In this document: positions 25,342-32,932 of the stretch, one piece after another
How the letters are laid out: each line of letters begins with the position of its first letter
Position numbering within the stretch: position 1 is the first letter of the stretch
From: an uncultured Algimonas sp.
GTDB taxonomy: Bacteria > Pseudomonadota > Alphaproteobacteria > Caulobacterales > Maricaulaceae
DNA length: 47,505 bases
Reading direction: 5' to 3'
Assembly: GCA_937923575.1 (NCBI GenBank)
Contig: CALDUL010000083.1
Coordinates: 1-47,505 of the forward strand
Position numbers and translations under genes: made by a program
The notes under the pieces: model-generated
Told to the model about the DNA's origin: nothing
The model's input: only the letters and a program-made list of their open reading frames with translations
Databases searched by the model: none

Positions 25342-25362
25342 CGCGTAGGGGTTGTCTACGCG
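25342..25362. repeat. 7-bp inverted repeat upstream of the HerA-like gene
   Basis: CGCGTAG and CTACGCG are perfect inverted arms around a 7-base centre, 18 bases before the HerA-like start. It could be an operator or a leader hairpin. There is no T run on either strand. Confidence 0.45.
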
Positions 25363-25398
25363 TGGAGGCTTAAGCAAGGCTTACGGAGAAAAGACGTC

Positions 25399-25475
25399 TG
25401 GTCGGGATGGCAGGATTCGAACCTGCGACCCTCTGTTCCCAAAACAGATGCGCTACCAGGCTGCGCTACATCCCG
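25399..25475 (-). tRNA. tRNA-Pro (anticodon TGG)
   Basis: A 77-base cloverleaf with encoded CCA. The acceptor CGGGATG pairs with CATCCCG. The anticodon arm TCTGT-TTTGGGA-ACAGA gives TGG, reading CCA and related proline codons. The T arm is GCAGGTTCGAATCCTGC. It starts 16 bases after a promoter-like element. Confidence 0.96.
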
Positions 25476-25491
25476 TCCCAGACGTCGCGCG

Positions 25492-25519
25492 CTCATAAAC
25501 GAGCAGGCGGTCAGTGCAA
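25492..25519 (-). promoter_or_regulatory. Promoter candidate for tRNA-Pro(TGG)
   Basis: On the minus strand TTGCAC is followed after 16 bases by TATGAG, 16 bases before the tRNA 5' end. Spacing and position suit a housekeeping sigma promoter. Confidence 0.4.
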
Positions 25520-25520
25520 G

Positions 25521-25547
25521 GGCTAGCTGCGGTAAAAAGCGCTAGCC
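25521..25547 (-). repeat. Inverted repeat after the DUF192 gene
   Basis: Perfect 7-base arms GGCTAGC and GCTAGCC flank a 13-base centre. It begins 12 bases after the DUF192 stop, between that gene and the tRNA-Pro promoter. It may help end the DUF192 transcript, but no T run follows. Confidence 0.35.
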
Positions 25548-25559
25548 GCTGAAGAAATT

Positions 25560-26030
25560 CTAGCTGCCGAAGAACGGGTGATCGATTGTGTCGCCCGGAC
25601 GGATGCCCAATTCGAGCGCGCGGCCGCCCTTCAGCTCGACTACGGCAGCGACGACCGCTTCGCTACTGGCGGAGCGGAGTTTGTAGGGGCGCGCCATGTG
25701 CTCGATCTTCAAGATTTCGCCATTGGAGCGCACGAAGAGAATGTCGAGCGGTATAGCCGTATTTTTCATCCAGATCGTCGCGACCTTCGGCTCCGCGAAC
25801 TCGAAGATCATGCCCTCGTTTTCGCCCATCTGATTGCGCCACATCATGCCGCGCGCCTGCTGTTCCAAAGTCTTGGCTTCTTCGACGGTGAAGGCGTGCT
25901 GCTTGTCGCCGGACTGAATTGTCAGCGGCACGGGCGCGCCGAAGTCAACGGTGTCATTGCGGGCCGTCTGAGCGGCCGCAGGAGCGACAAGCAAAAGCGT
26001 GGCGAAGATTGAGAGAGCAGCGCGTTTCAT
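25560..26030 (-). CDS. DUF192 family secreted protein
   Basis: A 156-residue protein of the DUF192 family, small secreted or periplasmic beta-rich proteins of unknown role. MKRAALSIFATLLLVAPAAAQ is a clear Sec signal peptide with AxA cleavage. The core shows VEEAKTLEQQARGMMWRNQM, the family ARGLMxR-type motif, then GMIFEFAEP and IPLDILFV. ATG 26030 is chosen because it starts the signal peptide and sits just after a CTGACA-17-TATGTC promoter, which would give a leaderless message. The open frame runs 14 codons further up, through that promoter. Confidence 0.9.
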   Translation of the reverse strand: MKRAALSIFATLLLVAPAAAQTARNDTVDFGAPVPLTIQSGDKQHAFTVEEAKTLEQQARGMMWRNQMGENEGMIFEFAEPKVATIWMKNTAIPLDILFVRSNGEILKIEHMARPYKLRSASSEAVVAAVVELKGGRALELGIRPGDTIDHPFFGS

Positions 26031-26036
26031 ACGCGG

Positions 26037-26065
26037 GACATAGCGCCAGGAGGCGGCCCTGTCAG
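26037..26065 (-). promoter_or_regulatory. Promoter candidate giving leaderless DUF192 mRNA
   Basis: On the minus strand CTGACA is followed after 17 bases by TATGTC, and six bases later by ATG 26030. Transcription would begin at or next to the start codon. Confidence 0.5.
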
Positions 26066-26099
26066 CTTGCAAAAGCGCCTGCGATGTCAGGAAAGCAAC

Positions 26100-26174
26100 T
26101 GGCAGTCCCTAGGGGAATCGAACCCCTCTTTCCAGGTTGAAAACCTGGCGTCCTAACCGATAGACGAAGGGACC
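26100..26174 (-). tRNA. tRNA-Glu (anticodon TTC)
   Basis: A 75-base cloverleaf with encoded CCA. The acceptor GGTCCCT pairs with AGGGACT with a G1-U72 end pair. The anticodon arm CCAGG-TTTTCAA-CCTGG gives TTC. The T arm is GAGGGGTTCGATTCCCCT. A promoter-like element lies 17 bases upstream. Confidence 0.95.
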
Positions 26175-26191
26175 ACTCTGTTGCGGAGCGC

Positions 26192-26220
26192 GATATAGGG
26201 CGGCGTTTTTGCGCAATCAA
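26192..26220 (-). promoter_or_regulatory. Promoter candidate for tRNA-Glu
   Basis: On the minus strand TTGATT, a 17-base spacer and TATATC end 17 bases before the tRNA 5' end. It lies downstream of the recJ stop, so the tRNA need not depend on recJ transcription. Confidence 0.5.
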
Positions 26221-26251
26221 GTGAAAAGGCGCAGCAAACGCAGACGTTTTT

Positions 26252-28012
26252 TCATCGTTTGATCGCAGCGTCCGAAAGCTGGAAATCCGCGCTCTCGCGG
26301 CCTTGATAACGGTTGCGTTTGACCCGCCCGAGCAGGTGCATCCGGTTCTCGCCCGCATCTAAAAGCGCCTCGCCGAGCGGAGATTCGTCGCCGCGAAATA
26401 GAATGCCGCTGACAGAGCCGCCTCCCCGCCCCTGCGCCGTGAAGCGCACGTGGCCACCGCGCAATGGTTTCGCATAGGCGATGCGGACATCGCTGATTGC
26501 CGCATTGGGCGCGGGATTGCCGGGACCGTAGGGACCGACCGATTCGATTGCATCGACGAGCGACAGATCGATGGCAGACGGCGCGAGAACCAGATCGACA
26601 GTGGTCATGGGTTTCGCCCGCGCGGCTGCTACCTGATCGCCCAGCTCGGCCTGTAGCCATTCGGCAAAAGTGTCGACGTCGTCCCCCGCCAGTGTCAGCC
26701 CCCCGGCCATCGCATGTCCTCCGCCCGATACAAGCATTCCGAGCTCACGCGCTTTGGCAAAGGCGCTGCCAAGATCGACCCCGCGGATGGAGCGTCCGGA
26801 CCCCTTCGCAACGCCGTCCGCGTCGATGCCGATGACAACAGCGGGTCGTTCGAAGCGGTCTTTCAGCCGCCCGGCGACGATACCGATCACGCCGGGATGC
26901 CAGCCTTTCATGCTGGCGACGATTACGGCGCGATTGTCCTGAAGACTCGCCTGCTCCACGGCCTCGCGAACCATATCGTCCTGCATGGCGCGGCGCTCGG
27001 TGTTGAGGCGGTCCAGCTCATAGGCATGCGACTGCGCGAGGGCGTGGTCTTCGGTAGAGAGCAGTTCTGCGCCCATTTCCGAACGCCCGATCCGCCCGCC
27101 CGCATTGATCCTTGGCCCAAGCACAAAGCCTGCGTGGTAGGATGTGAAGGGTGGCTCCGCGCGCGAGACACCCGCCAGCGCGTTCAACCCGGTGATCTTC
27201 TGACGGTTCATGACCGTCATGCCTTGTCGGACGAAGGTTCGGTTCAGCCCGATCATTGGAACCACATCGCAAACCGTGCCCAGCCCGGTCAGGCCTAGAA
27301 GCTCTCGAATATCGAGCTTGGGCGCCAGCCCTTGCCGCTTCGCCTCACGGTTCAGTGCTACGAGGAGCATGAATGTCACGCCAGCGGCTGCGAGGTGGCC
27401 GAGCCCGCTGTCGTCATCCGGCCGATTCGGATTCACGATCGCTTCGGCAGGTGGGAGGCCTTGCATGAGGTGATGGTCGATCACGATGACGGGCAGGCCG
27501 ATCTCGGCAGCCCCATTCAGAGCGTCATGGGCCGCAGCGCCGCAGTCCAATGTAATGACGAGTTCGCTGCCGGATGCTTTAAGCGCTTCAAATGCCTGCC
27601 GGCTCGGCCCGTATCCGTCGCGGATACGGTCAGGCACGTGCAGGCCAAACTCATAGTCCAGCCCCCTGCCCCAGCGTATCATCTGAGCCGCCGACGTCCC
27701 GCCGTCGACATCGTAATCGGAAAACAGGGTGATGCGCTTCCCCGCGCGCATGTCGGCAATGATGCGCTTCGCCGCGCGGTCCATATCGGTCAGCGTCGAC
27801 GGATCAGGCAGGTCGTGCCGAAGTGACGGCGCGAGATAGCGTTCTGCATCTTCTCCGGCGACGCCGCGTCCGGCCAGCAATGTCGAGCGAATGCGGTCGA
27901 GCCCAGACGCTTGTGCGACTGCGTCAATGGCGCCGTCATCCGCGCGCGCAACCCATCGGCGGCCGAGAACCGACCGTTCGACGCCAAGCAGTGCCGGCTT
28001 CTTCTCGCTCAC
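26252..28012 (-). CDS. recJ: Single-stranded-DNA-specific exonuclease RecJ
   Basis: A 586-residue DHH-family 5'-3' exonuclease that acts on single-stranded DNA in recombination and mismatch repair. Metal-binding motifs are SDYDVDGGTSAA (residues 98-109), ITLDCGAAAHDAL and VIDHHLM. The DHHA1 nucleic-acid-binding motif GGGHAMAGGL comes later, and a C-terminal OB-fold region ends the protein. Length is normal. Its start overlaps the glpX stop by 4 bp, a glpX-recJ arrangement common in alphaproteobacteria. Confidence 0.95.
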   Translation of the reverse strand: MSEKKPALLGVERSVLGRRWVARADDGAIDAVAQASGLDRIRSTLLAGRGVAGEDAERYLAPSLRHDLPDPSTLTDMDRAAKRIIADMRAGKRITLFSDYDVDGGTSAAQMIRWGRGLDYEFGLHVPDRIRDGYGPSRQAFEALKASGSELVITLDCGAAAHDALNGAAEIGLPVIVIDHHLMQGLPPAEAIVNPNRPDDDSGLGHLAAAGVTFMLLVALNREAKRQGLAPKLDIRELLGLTGLGTVCDVVPMIGLNRTFVRQGMTVMNRQKITGLNALAGVSRAEPPFTSYHAGFVLGPRINAGGRIGRSEMGAELLSTEDHALAQSHAYELDRLNTERRAMQDDMVREAVEQASLQDNRAVIVASMKGWHPGVIGIVAGRLKDRFERPAVVIGIDADGVAKGSGRSIRGVDLGSAFAKARELGMLVSGGGHAMAGGLTLAGDDVDTFAEWLQAELGDQVAAARAKPMTTVDLVLAPSAIDLSLVDAIESVGPYGPGNPAPNAAISDVRIAYAKPLRGGHVRFTAQGRGGGSVSGILFRGDESPLGEALLDAGENRMHLLGRVKRNRYQGRESADFQLSDAAIKR

Positions 28013-28974
28013 CCCTGAGGGCTGTGCGGCCGGGACGAGCGCAAGCGCTGCACCGCGCCGTTGATGGAGTTCATGATGAGCGTGTGAGTGTGGACTCGGT
28101 CACCACGAATTTTCACGCCGTCCAGCAGCGATCCTTGCGTGACGCCTGTGGCCGCAAAGATGGTCGGGCCGGACGCCAGGCCTTCGAGATCATATTTCAG
28201 ATCGAGCGCATCGATCCCGACGCGGCGCGCGCGGCCGACTTCGTCGTCATTGCGGAAATGCAGACGGCCCTGCATCTGACCGCCGATACAGCGAAGCGCA
28301 GCTGCAGCGAGCACACCTTCGGGCGCTCCGCCCTGCCCGATATACATGTCGGTCTGAGTCTCGCGGTCGGTCGTCGCGATCACGCCCTGCACGTCGCCAT
28401 CCGTGATCAGACGCACACGCGCACCGATGTCGCGCAAGGAGTCGATGATAGGCTTGTGACGCGAGCGGTCGAGGACGCAGACCGTGATATCAGTTTCGGC
28501 AACCCCCTTGGCCTTTGCGAGTGCTTTCACATTATCAGCGGGCGATTTGTCGAGGTCGATAACCCCCTTGGCGTAGCCCGGCCCGATAGCGATCTTGTCC
28601 ATATAGACATCCGGCGCGAACAGCAGTCCGCCGCGCGGTGCAAAAGCCATGACGGCCAGCGCATTAGGCATGGCCTTGGCAGTCAGTGTCGTACCCTCAA
28701 GCGGATCAAGTGCAATATCGACTTCCGGGCCTTTGCCCGTGCCCACTTCCTCGCCGATATAGAGCATGGGGGCTTCGTCGCGTTCGCCCTCACCGATGAC
28801 GATTCGACCACGAATATCGAGCGCATTCAGCGCGCGGCGCATGGCGTCCACCGCCTTCTGGTCGGCAGCCTTTTCCCGGCCCATGCCAACCATTCCAGAC
28901 GCCGCGATAGCGGCCTGTTCCGTCACCAGCGCGGCCTGTACAGCTAGCCCAGCGTTGAAACCCAATTTGCTCAT
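28009..28974 (-). CDS. glpX: Class II fructose-1,6-bisphosphatase
   Basis: A 321-residue GlpX-type phosphatase that hydrolyses fructose-1,6-bisphosphate to fructose-6-phosphate in gluconeogenesis. The metal/phosphate motifs are VIGEGERDEAPML (about 59-71) and DIALDPLEGTT (about 86-96). Length and N-terminus are normal for alphaproteobacterial GlpX. Translation of recJ is coupled to its end. The gene before it is alaC, 82 bp upstream; in many alphaproteobacteria homoserine dehydrogenase sits in that gap. Confidence 0.95.
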   Translation of the reverse strand: MSKLGFNAGLAVQAALVTEQAAIAASGMVGMGREKAADQKAVDAMRRALNALDIRGRIVIGEGERDEAPMLYIGEEVGTGKGPEVDIALDPLEGTTLTAKAMPNALAVMAFAPRGGLLFAPDVYMDKIAIGPGYAKGVIDLDKSPADNVKALAKAKGVAETDITVCVLDRSRHKPIIDSLRDIGARVRLITDGDVQGVIATTDRETQTDMYIGQGGAPEGVLAAAALRCIGGQMQGRLHFRNDDEVGRARRVGIDALDLKYDLEGLASGPTIFAATGVTQGSLLDGVKIRGDRVHTHTLIMNSINGAVQRLRSSRPHSPQG

Positions 28975-29056
28975 CTCGACCTAGCCCCCGGATTAAAAAA
29001 GAAGCGGAGCGATAGCAGGCGGTGACGCGGGCGCAAGCCTCACACGCAATTGAGCG

Positions 29057-30274
29057 CTATTCGGCAACCTGGGTTTGGTCGCGGGTCATCATGGCGCGTA
29101 TATTACGCGCGGCTTGGCGAATTCGCTGCTCGTTTTCGACCAAAGCGATGCGGACATAGCCTTCGCCATGTTCGCCAAAGCCGTTTCCGGGCGAGACGGC
29201 CACGCCCGCATTCTCCATAAGGTATTTGGAGAATTTCAGCGAGCCCATCTCTCTGTACTGTTCCGGCAGCGGTACCCAAGCGAACATGGAGGCGTCCGGC
29301 GCAGGGATTTCCCACCCCGCGCGGCCAAAGCTCTGTACCAGCACGTCGCGTCGCGCACGGTAGATGGCGCGCGCATGCTCCACAGGGTCTTGCGGGCCAT
29401 CGAGAGCGGCGCAGGCCGCCACCTGAATGGGTGTAAACGCACCGTAGTCGAGATAGGATTTCACCCGCGTCAAAGCTGCGATCAGCGTTTCGTGCCCGAC
29501 AGCGAAGCCTATACGCCAACCGGCCATGGAATAGGTCTTGGACAGCGAGGTCGTCTCAATCGCGAGGATATCTTCTGCGCCCTTGGCTTCGAAGATAGAG
29601 CGCGGCGGTTCGTCGAAATATATCTCCGAATAAGCCAGATCGGATAGCACGATGATATCATTGGCTTTCGCAATGGCCACGATCTCTTCATAGAAGGACA
29701 GATCGCAGGTCATGCCCGTTGGGTTGGACGGGAAACATACGACGATTGCCATCGGCGGTTTGTCGTCCTCTGCCAGCGCCTTCTTCACGCCCGCCAGATA
29801 TTCGTCCGCCGTAATGGCCGGTATCCCTTTGATCTTCGCACCAGCGATGATGAAGCCGTAGGCGTGAAGCGGATAGCTGGGATCCGGCGCATAGATGACA
29901 TCGCCGGGAGCCGTGATGGCCTGCGCAAGATTGGCGAAACCTTCCTTGGAGCCGATGGTAGCGATGATCTGGCTTTCAGGATCGAGCTCCACACCAAAAC
30001 GCCTGTCATAATAGCGCGCACAGGCTTGGCGCAGTCCCTTGATCCCGCGGGAGGCCGAATAGCCTGTCACACGCGGCTTCTGGACAGTCTCCACCAATTT
30101 GTCGATGACATGCTGCGGCGTCGGCAGGTCGGGATTGCCGAAGCCAAAATCGATGATGTCCATTCCGTCGGCGCGTAGCTCCGCCTTCAGCTTGTTGACC
30201 TCCGCAAATACATAAGGCGGCAGCCGCTTGATGCGGTAGAATTCCTCTCGCTGGCGAAGCTCAGGCGCGTTCAT
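29057..30274 (-). CDS. alaC: Alanine-synthesising aminotransferase (AlaC-like)
   Basis: A 405-residue fold-type I aminotransferase that by similarity transfers amino groups between glutamate and pyruvate. The PLP lysine is K246 in SLSKTYSMAGWRIG. Substrate-side motifs are FGFGNPDLPTP, GYSASRGIKGLR and CFPSNPTG. LL-diaminopimelate aminotransferases are close relatives, but the N-terminal FYRIKRLPPYVF is typical of AlaC. It starts inside the stop of a small lipoprotein gene (4-bp overlap) and lies upstream of glpX-recJ. Confidence 0.9.
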   Translation of the reverse strand: MNAPELRQREEFYRIKRLPPYVFAEVNKLKAELRADGMDIIDFGFGNPDLPTPQHVIDKLVETVQKPRVTGYSASRGIKGLRQACARYYDRRFGVELDPESQIIATIGSKEGFANLAQAITAPGDVIYAPDPSYPLHAYGFIIAGAKIKGIPAITADEYLAGVKKALAEDDKPPMAIVVCFPSNPTGMTCDLSFYEEIVAIAKANDIIVLSDLAYSEIYFDEPPRSIFEAKGAEDILAIETTSLSKTYSMAGWRIGFAVGHETLIAALTRVKSYLDYGAFTPIQVAACAALDGPQDPVEHARAIYRARRDVLVQSFGRAGWEIPAPDASMFAWVPLPEQYREMGSLKFSKYLMENAGVAVSPGNGFGEHGEGYVRIALVENEQRIRQAARNIRAMMTRDQTQVAE

Positions 30275-30615
30275 TGTGGGTCGTCCTTGCGGTACTCCAA
30301 GACGGCTGCCTGCAGGCGATCGAACTCGCGCTGAAATTCCGCATCCGTCATCGGGTCATCCGTTTCGGGCACTTCGAAGTTGGCACCGAGTGCTTCCATG
30401 TCTCGCGCAGCCGCGTCCCACTCGGCGGCGGATCGAATTTCGGTCGGCGCAGACGGCAGGTCCTTGCCGCTCATGTAGTCGTCATCCAGCGCAGCGATGT
30501 TCTCGCGAAACTCCTTCAGTTTGAGCTGTTCTGCCGATGGCAGGAAGGACGAACTGCAGGCGGATAATGCGACCGGCGCGAGTATGGATGCGGCGAGTGT
30601 CATGACGTTCTTCAT
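30271..30615 (-). CDS. Small lipoprotein of unknown function
   Basis: A 114-residue protein with a lipoprotein signal, MKNVMTLAASILAPVALSAC, whose lipobox is LSAC. The mature part is acidic and looks helical, with Asp/Glu-rich stretches and no cysteine or catalytic motif. I do not recognise a family. ATG 30615 is chosen over the ATG four codons upstream because the upstream one lies inside the -10-like TATGTC element, so the message would be leaderless. It is coupled to alaC by 4 bp, an unusual pairing of an envelope protein with a cytoplasmic aminotransferase. Confidence 0.75.
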   Translation of the reverse strand: MKNVMTLAASILAPVALSACSSSFLPSAEQLKLKEFRENIAALDDDYMSGKDLPSAPTEIRSAAEWDAAARDMEALGANFEVPETDDPMTDAEFQREFDRLQAAVLEYRKDDPQ

Positions 30616-30622
30616 GAGCGCA

Positions 30623-30650
30623 GACATAGCACCAAAGACGGCGAGGTCAT
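30623..30650 (-). promoter_or_regulatory. Promoter candidate giving leaderless lipoprotein-alaC mRNA
   Basis: On the minus strand ATGACC, 16 bases, then TATGTC, then seven bases to ATG 30615. The -10 and spacing to the start resemble those at the DUF192 gene (26037-26065). Confidence 0.4.
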
Positions 30651-30666
30651 GGAAAACTTGCGGCGC

Positions 30667-31701
30667 CTAGGGGAACAGGGCCGTTCCGCTCAATCCAAGG
30701 GCTTCGTCCCAGCCTTGCGTCAGATTGTAGTTCTGAACCGCCTGCCCCGACGAACCCTTGGCGAGATTATCGATCACCGAGATGATGATGACGCGGCCCG
30801 GTGCACGGTCGGCAAAAATGCCAATGCGCGCTTCGTTGGATCCGCGGACGTGGCGCGTCTGCGGGACAACGCCTTCGGGCAATACAGAGACGAAGCGGTC
30901 GTCGGCGTAACGTTCGACATAGCGTTGGCGCAGCTGGTCGACGGTCACGCCCTCTTGCAGCGTGGCATAGCAGGTCGCGATCATGCCGCGATTCATCGGA
31001 ACGATATGCGGGGTAAAGCTGATTGTGGTTTCGTAACCGCGCAAGGCAAGCTCCTGCTCGATCTCCGGTGCGTGGCGGTGGTTGCCGATGGCATAGGCGT
31101 GGGCGCCCTCCGCTTGTTCTGCAAAACCAAATGCTTGCGACGACTTTCTTCCAGCACCGGACACGCCGGTTTTGGCATCGACGATGATCGGCGCGTCCTT
31201 GAAGAGCTCGGCCTCGACGCCCGGCAACAGCGCCAGCAGAGAACATGTCGGAAAACAACCTGGACAGGCCACCAGCCGCGCTCCGGGCAGTGAATCGCGC
31301 GCATATTCGGTGAGGCCATAAACGCGCTCTTCCAAGAGCGCCGGGAATTGGTGTTCGGAGCCATAGACTGACGCAAAGGCTGCCGGGTCGCGAAGGCGAA
31401 AATCGGCGGACACGTCGATGACTGTCTCCACCCGCTCAAGCGCCTTGGCCATGGCCGCCTGCCCCGTCGCGTGCGGCAGGCAGGAAAAGACAACATCGAC
31501 ATCACTCAGGTCGATCTCGTCGATCCGCTTCGGCGTGGGCAGGTCGTGCCCGGTAAACTGCGGGTAGATAGTCTCATAAGGCTCGCCCGCGCGACTATGA
31601 GCAGAGAGTGCGCTGATTCGCAGGCGTGGATGCTGCAGCAGAAAGCGTACAGCCTCCGCGCCCGTGTAGCCGGAGCTTCCGAAGATGACGGCGTTTTTCA
31701 T
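30667..31701 (-). CDS. argC: N-acetyl-gamma-glutamyl-phosphate reductase
   Basis: A 344-residue NADP enzyme that reduces N-acetylglutamyl phosphate to the semialdehyde in arginine synthesis. The NADP-binding loop is FGSSGYTGAEAVRFL at residues 7-21. The catalytic cysteine is C149 in ACPGCFPT, and HRHAPEIEQEL follows near residue 205. Length is normal for the long type. It lies after rpsI, from which a strong terminator separates it, and before the lipoprotein-alaC pair. In alphaproteobacteria argC often follows rplM-rpsI, as here. Confidence 0.95.
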   Translation of the reverse strand: MKNAVIFGSSGYTGAEAVRFLLQHPRLRISALSAHSRAGEPYETIYPQFTGHDLPTPKRIDEIDLSDVDVVFSCLPHATGQAAMAKALERVETVIDVSADFRLRDPAAFASVYGSEHQFPALLEERVYGLTEYARDSLPGARLVACPGCFPTCSLLALLPGVEAELFKDAPIIVDAKTGVSGAGRKSSQAFGFAEQAEGAHAYAIGNHRHAPEIEQELALRGYETTISFTPHIVPMNRGMIATCYATLQEGVTVDQLRQRYVERYADDRFVSVLPEGVVPQTRHVRGSNEARIGIFADRAPGRVIIISVIDNLAKGSSGQAVQNYNLTQGWDEALGLSGTALFP

Positions 31702-31717
31702 GTCTCACCCACACAGC

Positions 31718-31747
31718 AAAAAGGCGCTCCGGTCTCCCGAAGCGCCT
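31718..31747 (-). terminator. Intrinsic terminator after rpsI
   Basis: On the minus strand an 11-bp stem (AGGCGCTTCGG / CCGGAGCGCCT, one T-G pair) with a GAGA tetraloop is followed by TTTTT. It starts 31 bases after the rpsI stop and should end the rplM-rpsI transcript before argC. Confidence 0.88.
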
Positions 31748-31778
31748 CGAACAATAGACCATAAAGGTCTGTAACGAC

Positions 31779-32303
31779 TTAACGCTTGGAGAACTGGAAG
31801 CTCTTACGCGCTTTCGCACGACCGTACTTCTTACGTTCCACAACACGCGAGTCGCGCGTGATGAAGCCCGCAGCCTTCAAAGGACGGCGGAGGGCCGGCT
31901 CTTGATAGGTCAGTGCCTTGGTGATGCCATGGCGGACCGCGCCGGCCTGACCGGAGAGGCCGCCGCCTTTGACCGTCGCCATGACGTCATAGCTGTCGAC
32001 ACGGTCGGCAACCTGAAACGCCTGCGCAATGATCAGACGCAGCACGGGGCGTGCGAAATAGACTTCCTGATCGCGACCATTGATCGTGATCTTGCCGGAG
32101 CCCGGCTTGATCCAGACGCGGGCGATGGAGTTCTTACGCTTGCCGGTCGCGTAGGAGCGCCCATGCTCGTCAATCTTCGGCTCTGGCAGCGGCGCGTCGG
32201 ACGCGACCGGTGCATTGGCGCCTTCCATGGCGGCCTTTAGATCCTCAAGGGAGGTCGCGACGGTTTCGGACTGTGGTGCAGTCGCTGTTTCTTGCTCGGC
32301 CAT
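31779..32303 (-). CDS. rpsI: 30S ribosomal protein S9
   Basis: A 174-residue S9. The conserved body starts near residue 50 ([15 protein letters not shown]) and ends with the invariant basic tail [17 protein letters not shown] that reaches the P-site tRNA. The first 45 residues are an Ala/Glu/Ser-rich acidic extension not found in E. coli S9, though alphaproteobacterial S9 proteins often carry one. It follows rplM by four bases and is closed by a strong terminator. Confidence 0.97.
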   Translation of the reverse strand: MAEQETATAPQSETVATSLEDLKAAMEGANAPVASDAPLPEPKIDEHGRSYATGKRKNSIARVWIKPGSGKITINGRDQEVYFARPVLRLIIAQAFQVADRVDSYDVMATVKGGGLSGQAGAVRHGITKALTYQEPALRRPLKAAGFITRDSRVVERKKYGRAKARKSFQFSKR

Positions 32304-32307
32304 GGTC

Positions 32308-32781
32308 TTACTTAGCCTTCAGGTTCTTGGAATTGAGGGAGGTGAACTCGACGAGCTCGGGGTTCTGTGCGGAATGCGGATGCTCGGCGCCCGCATAGAC
32401 GCGAAGATTGGAGAGCTGCTGGCGGGCCAGCGGGCTTTCCTTGGGCAGCATACGCTGAACGGCTTTGCGCATCACGCGGTCGGGGAAACGGCCGGACAGC
32501 ACTTTCTGCGGCGTGGTCTCTTTCAGACCGCCGGGGTGACCCGTGTGACGATAATAGACTTTGTCGGTTGTCTTATTGCCGGTGAACTTCACCTTTTCGG
32601 CATTGATGATGACGACGTTGTCGCCGCAATCAATGTGCGGAGTGTAGTCGGGGCGATGCTTGCCGCGCAGACGCATGGCAACAAAGGATGCAAGGCGGCC
32701 GACGACGGCGTCCGTTGCATCGACGACGATCCAAGGCTTTTCAACCTCCGCCGTCTTCAGGAACTGTGTGGTTTTCATCAT
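32308..32781 (-). CDS. rplM: 50S ribosomal protein L13
   Basis: A 157-residue L13, an early 50S assembly protein that in E. coli represses its own operon. Family stretches are [33 protein letters not shown] and [14 protein letters not shown]. The first of two consecutive ATGs (32781) is used. A terminator-like hairpin with its T tract ends eight bases before the start codon, and a promoter lies upstream of that hairpin, so the hairpin is in the leader. Confidence 0.97.
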   Translation of the reverse strand: MMKTTQFLKTAEVEKPWIVVDATDAVVGRLASFVAMRLRGKHRPDYTPHIDCGDNVVIINAEKVKFTGNKTTDKVYYRHTGHPGGLKETTPQKVLSGRFPDRVMRKAVQRMLPKESPLARQQLSNLRVYAGAEHPHSAQNPELVEFTSLNSKNLKAK

Positions 32782-32789
32782 GTCTCTCG

Positions 32790-32818
32790 AAAAACAAAAG
32801 CCCGCATCGGCTGCGGGC
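32790..32818 (-). terminator. Terminator-like hairpin in the rplM leader
   Basis: On the minus strand GCCCGCA-GCCGA-TGCGGGC is followed by TTTTGTTTTT, ending eight bases before the rplM ATG. A promoter candidate at 32840-32868 puts this inside the rplM-rpsI leader. It may double as the ctaA terminator or act as an attenuator. Confidence 0.7.
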
Positions 32819-32835
32819 CTTCGGTAAAAGGTTGA

Positions 32836-32879
32836 GCGCTAACTATGGGCGCATGCCGCGGGGGTCAAGTCGTTAGCGC
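32836..32879. repeat. Perfect 8-bp inverted repeat around the rplM promoter
   Basis: GCGCTAAC at 32836-32843 and GTTAGCGC at 32872-32879 are exact inverted copies 28 bases apart. They overlap or flank the -10 and -35 candidates, so they may be paired operator half-sites or reflect two promoters. Confidence 0.45.
32840..32868 (-). promoter_or_regulatory. Promoter candidate for rplM-rpsI
   Basis: On the minus strand TTGACC is followed after 17 bases by TAGTTA. Transcription would start about 15 bases before the leader hairpin and 50 bases before the rplM ATG. Confidence 0.5.
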
Positions 32880-32932
32880 CGCGACCTACCCTAAAATACC
32901 ACGGTAATACAATGCCTTAGAGGTGCGGTGTA

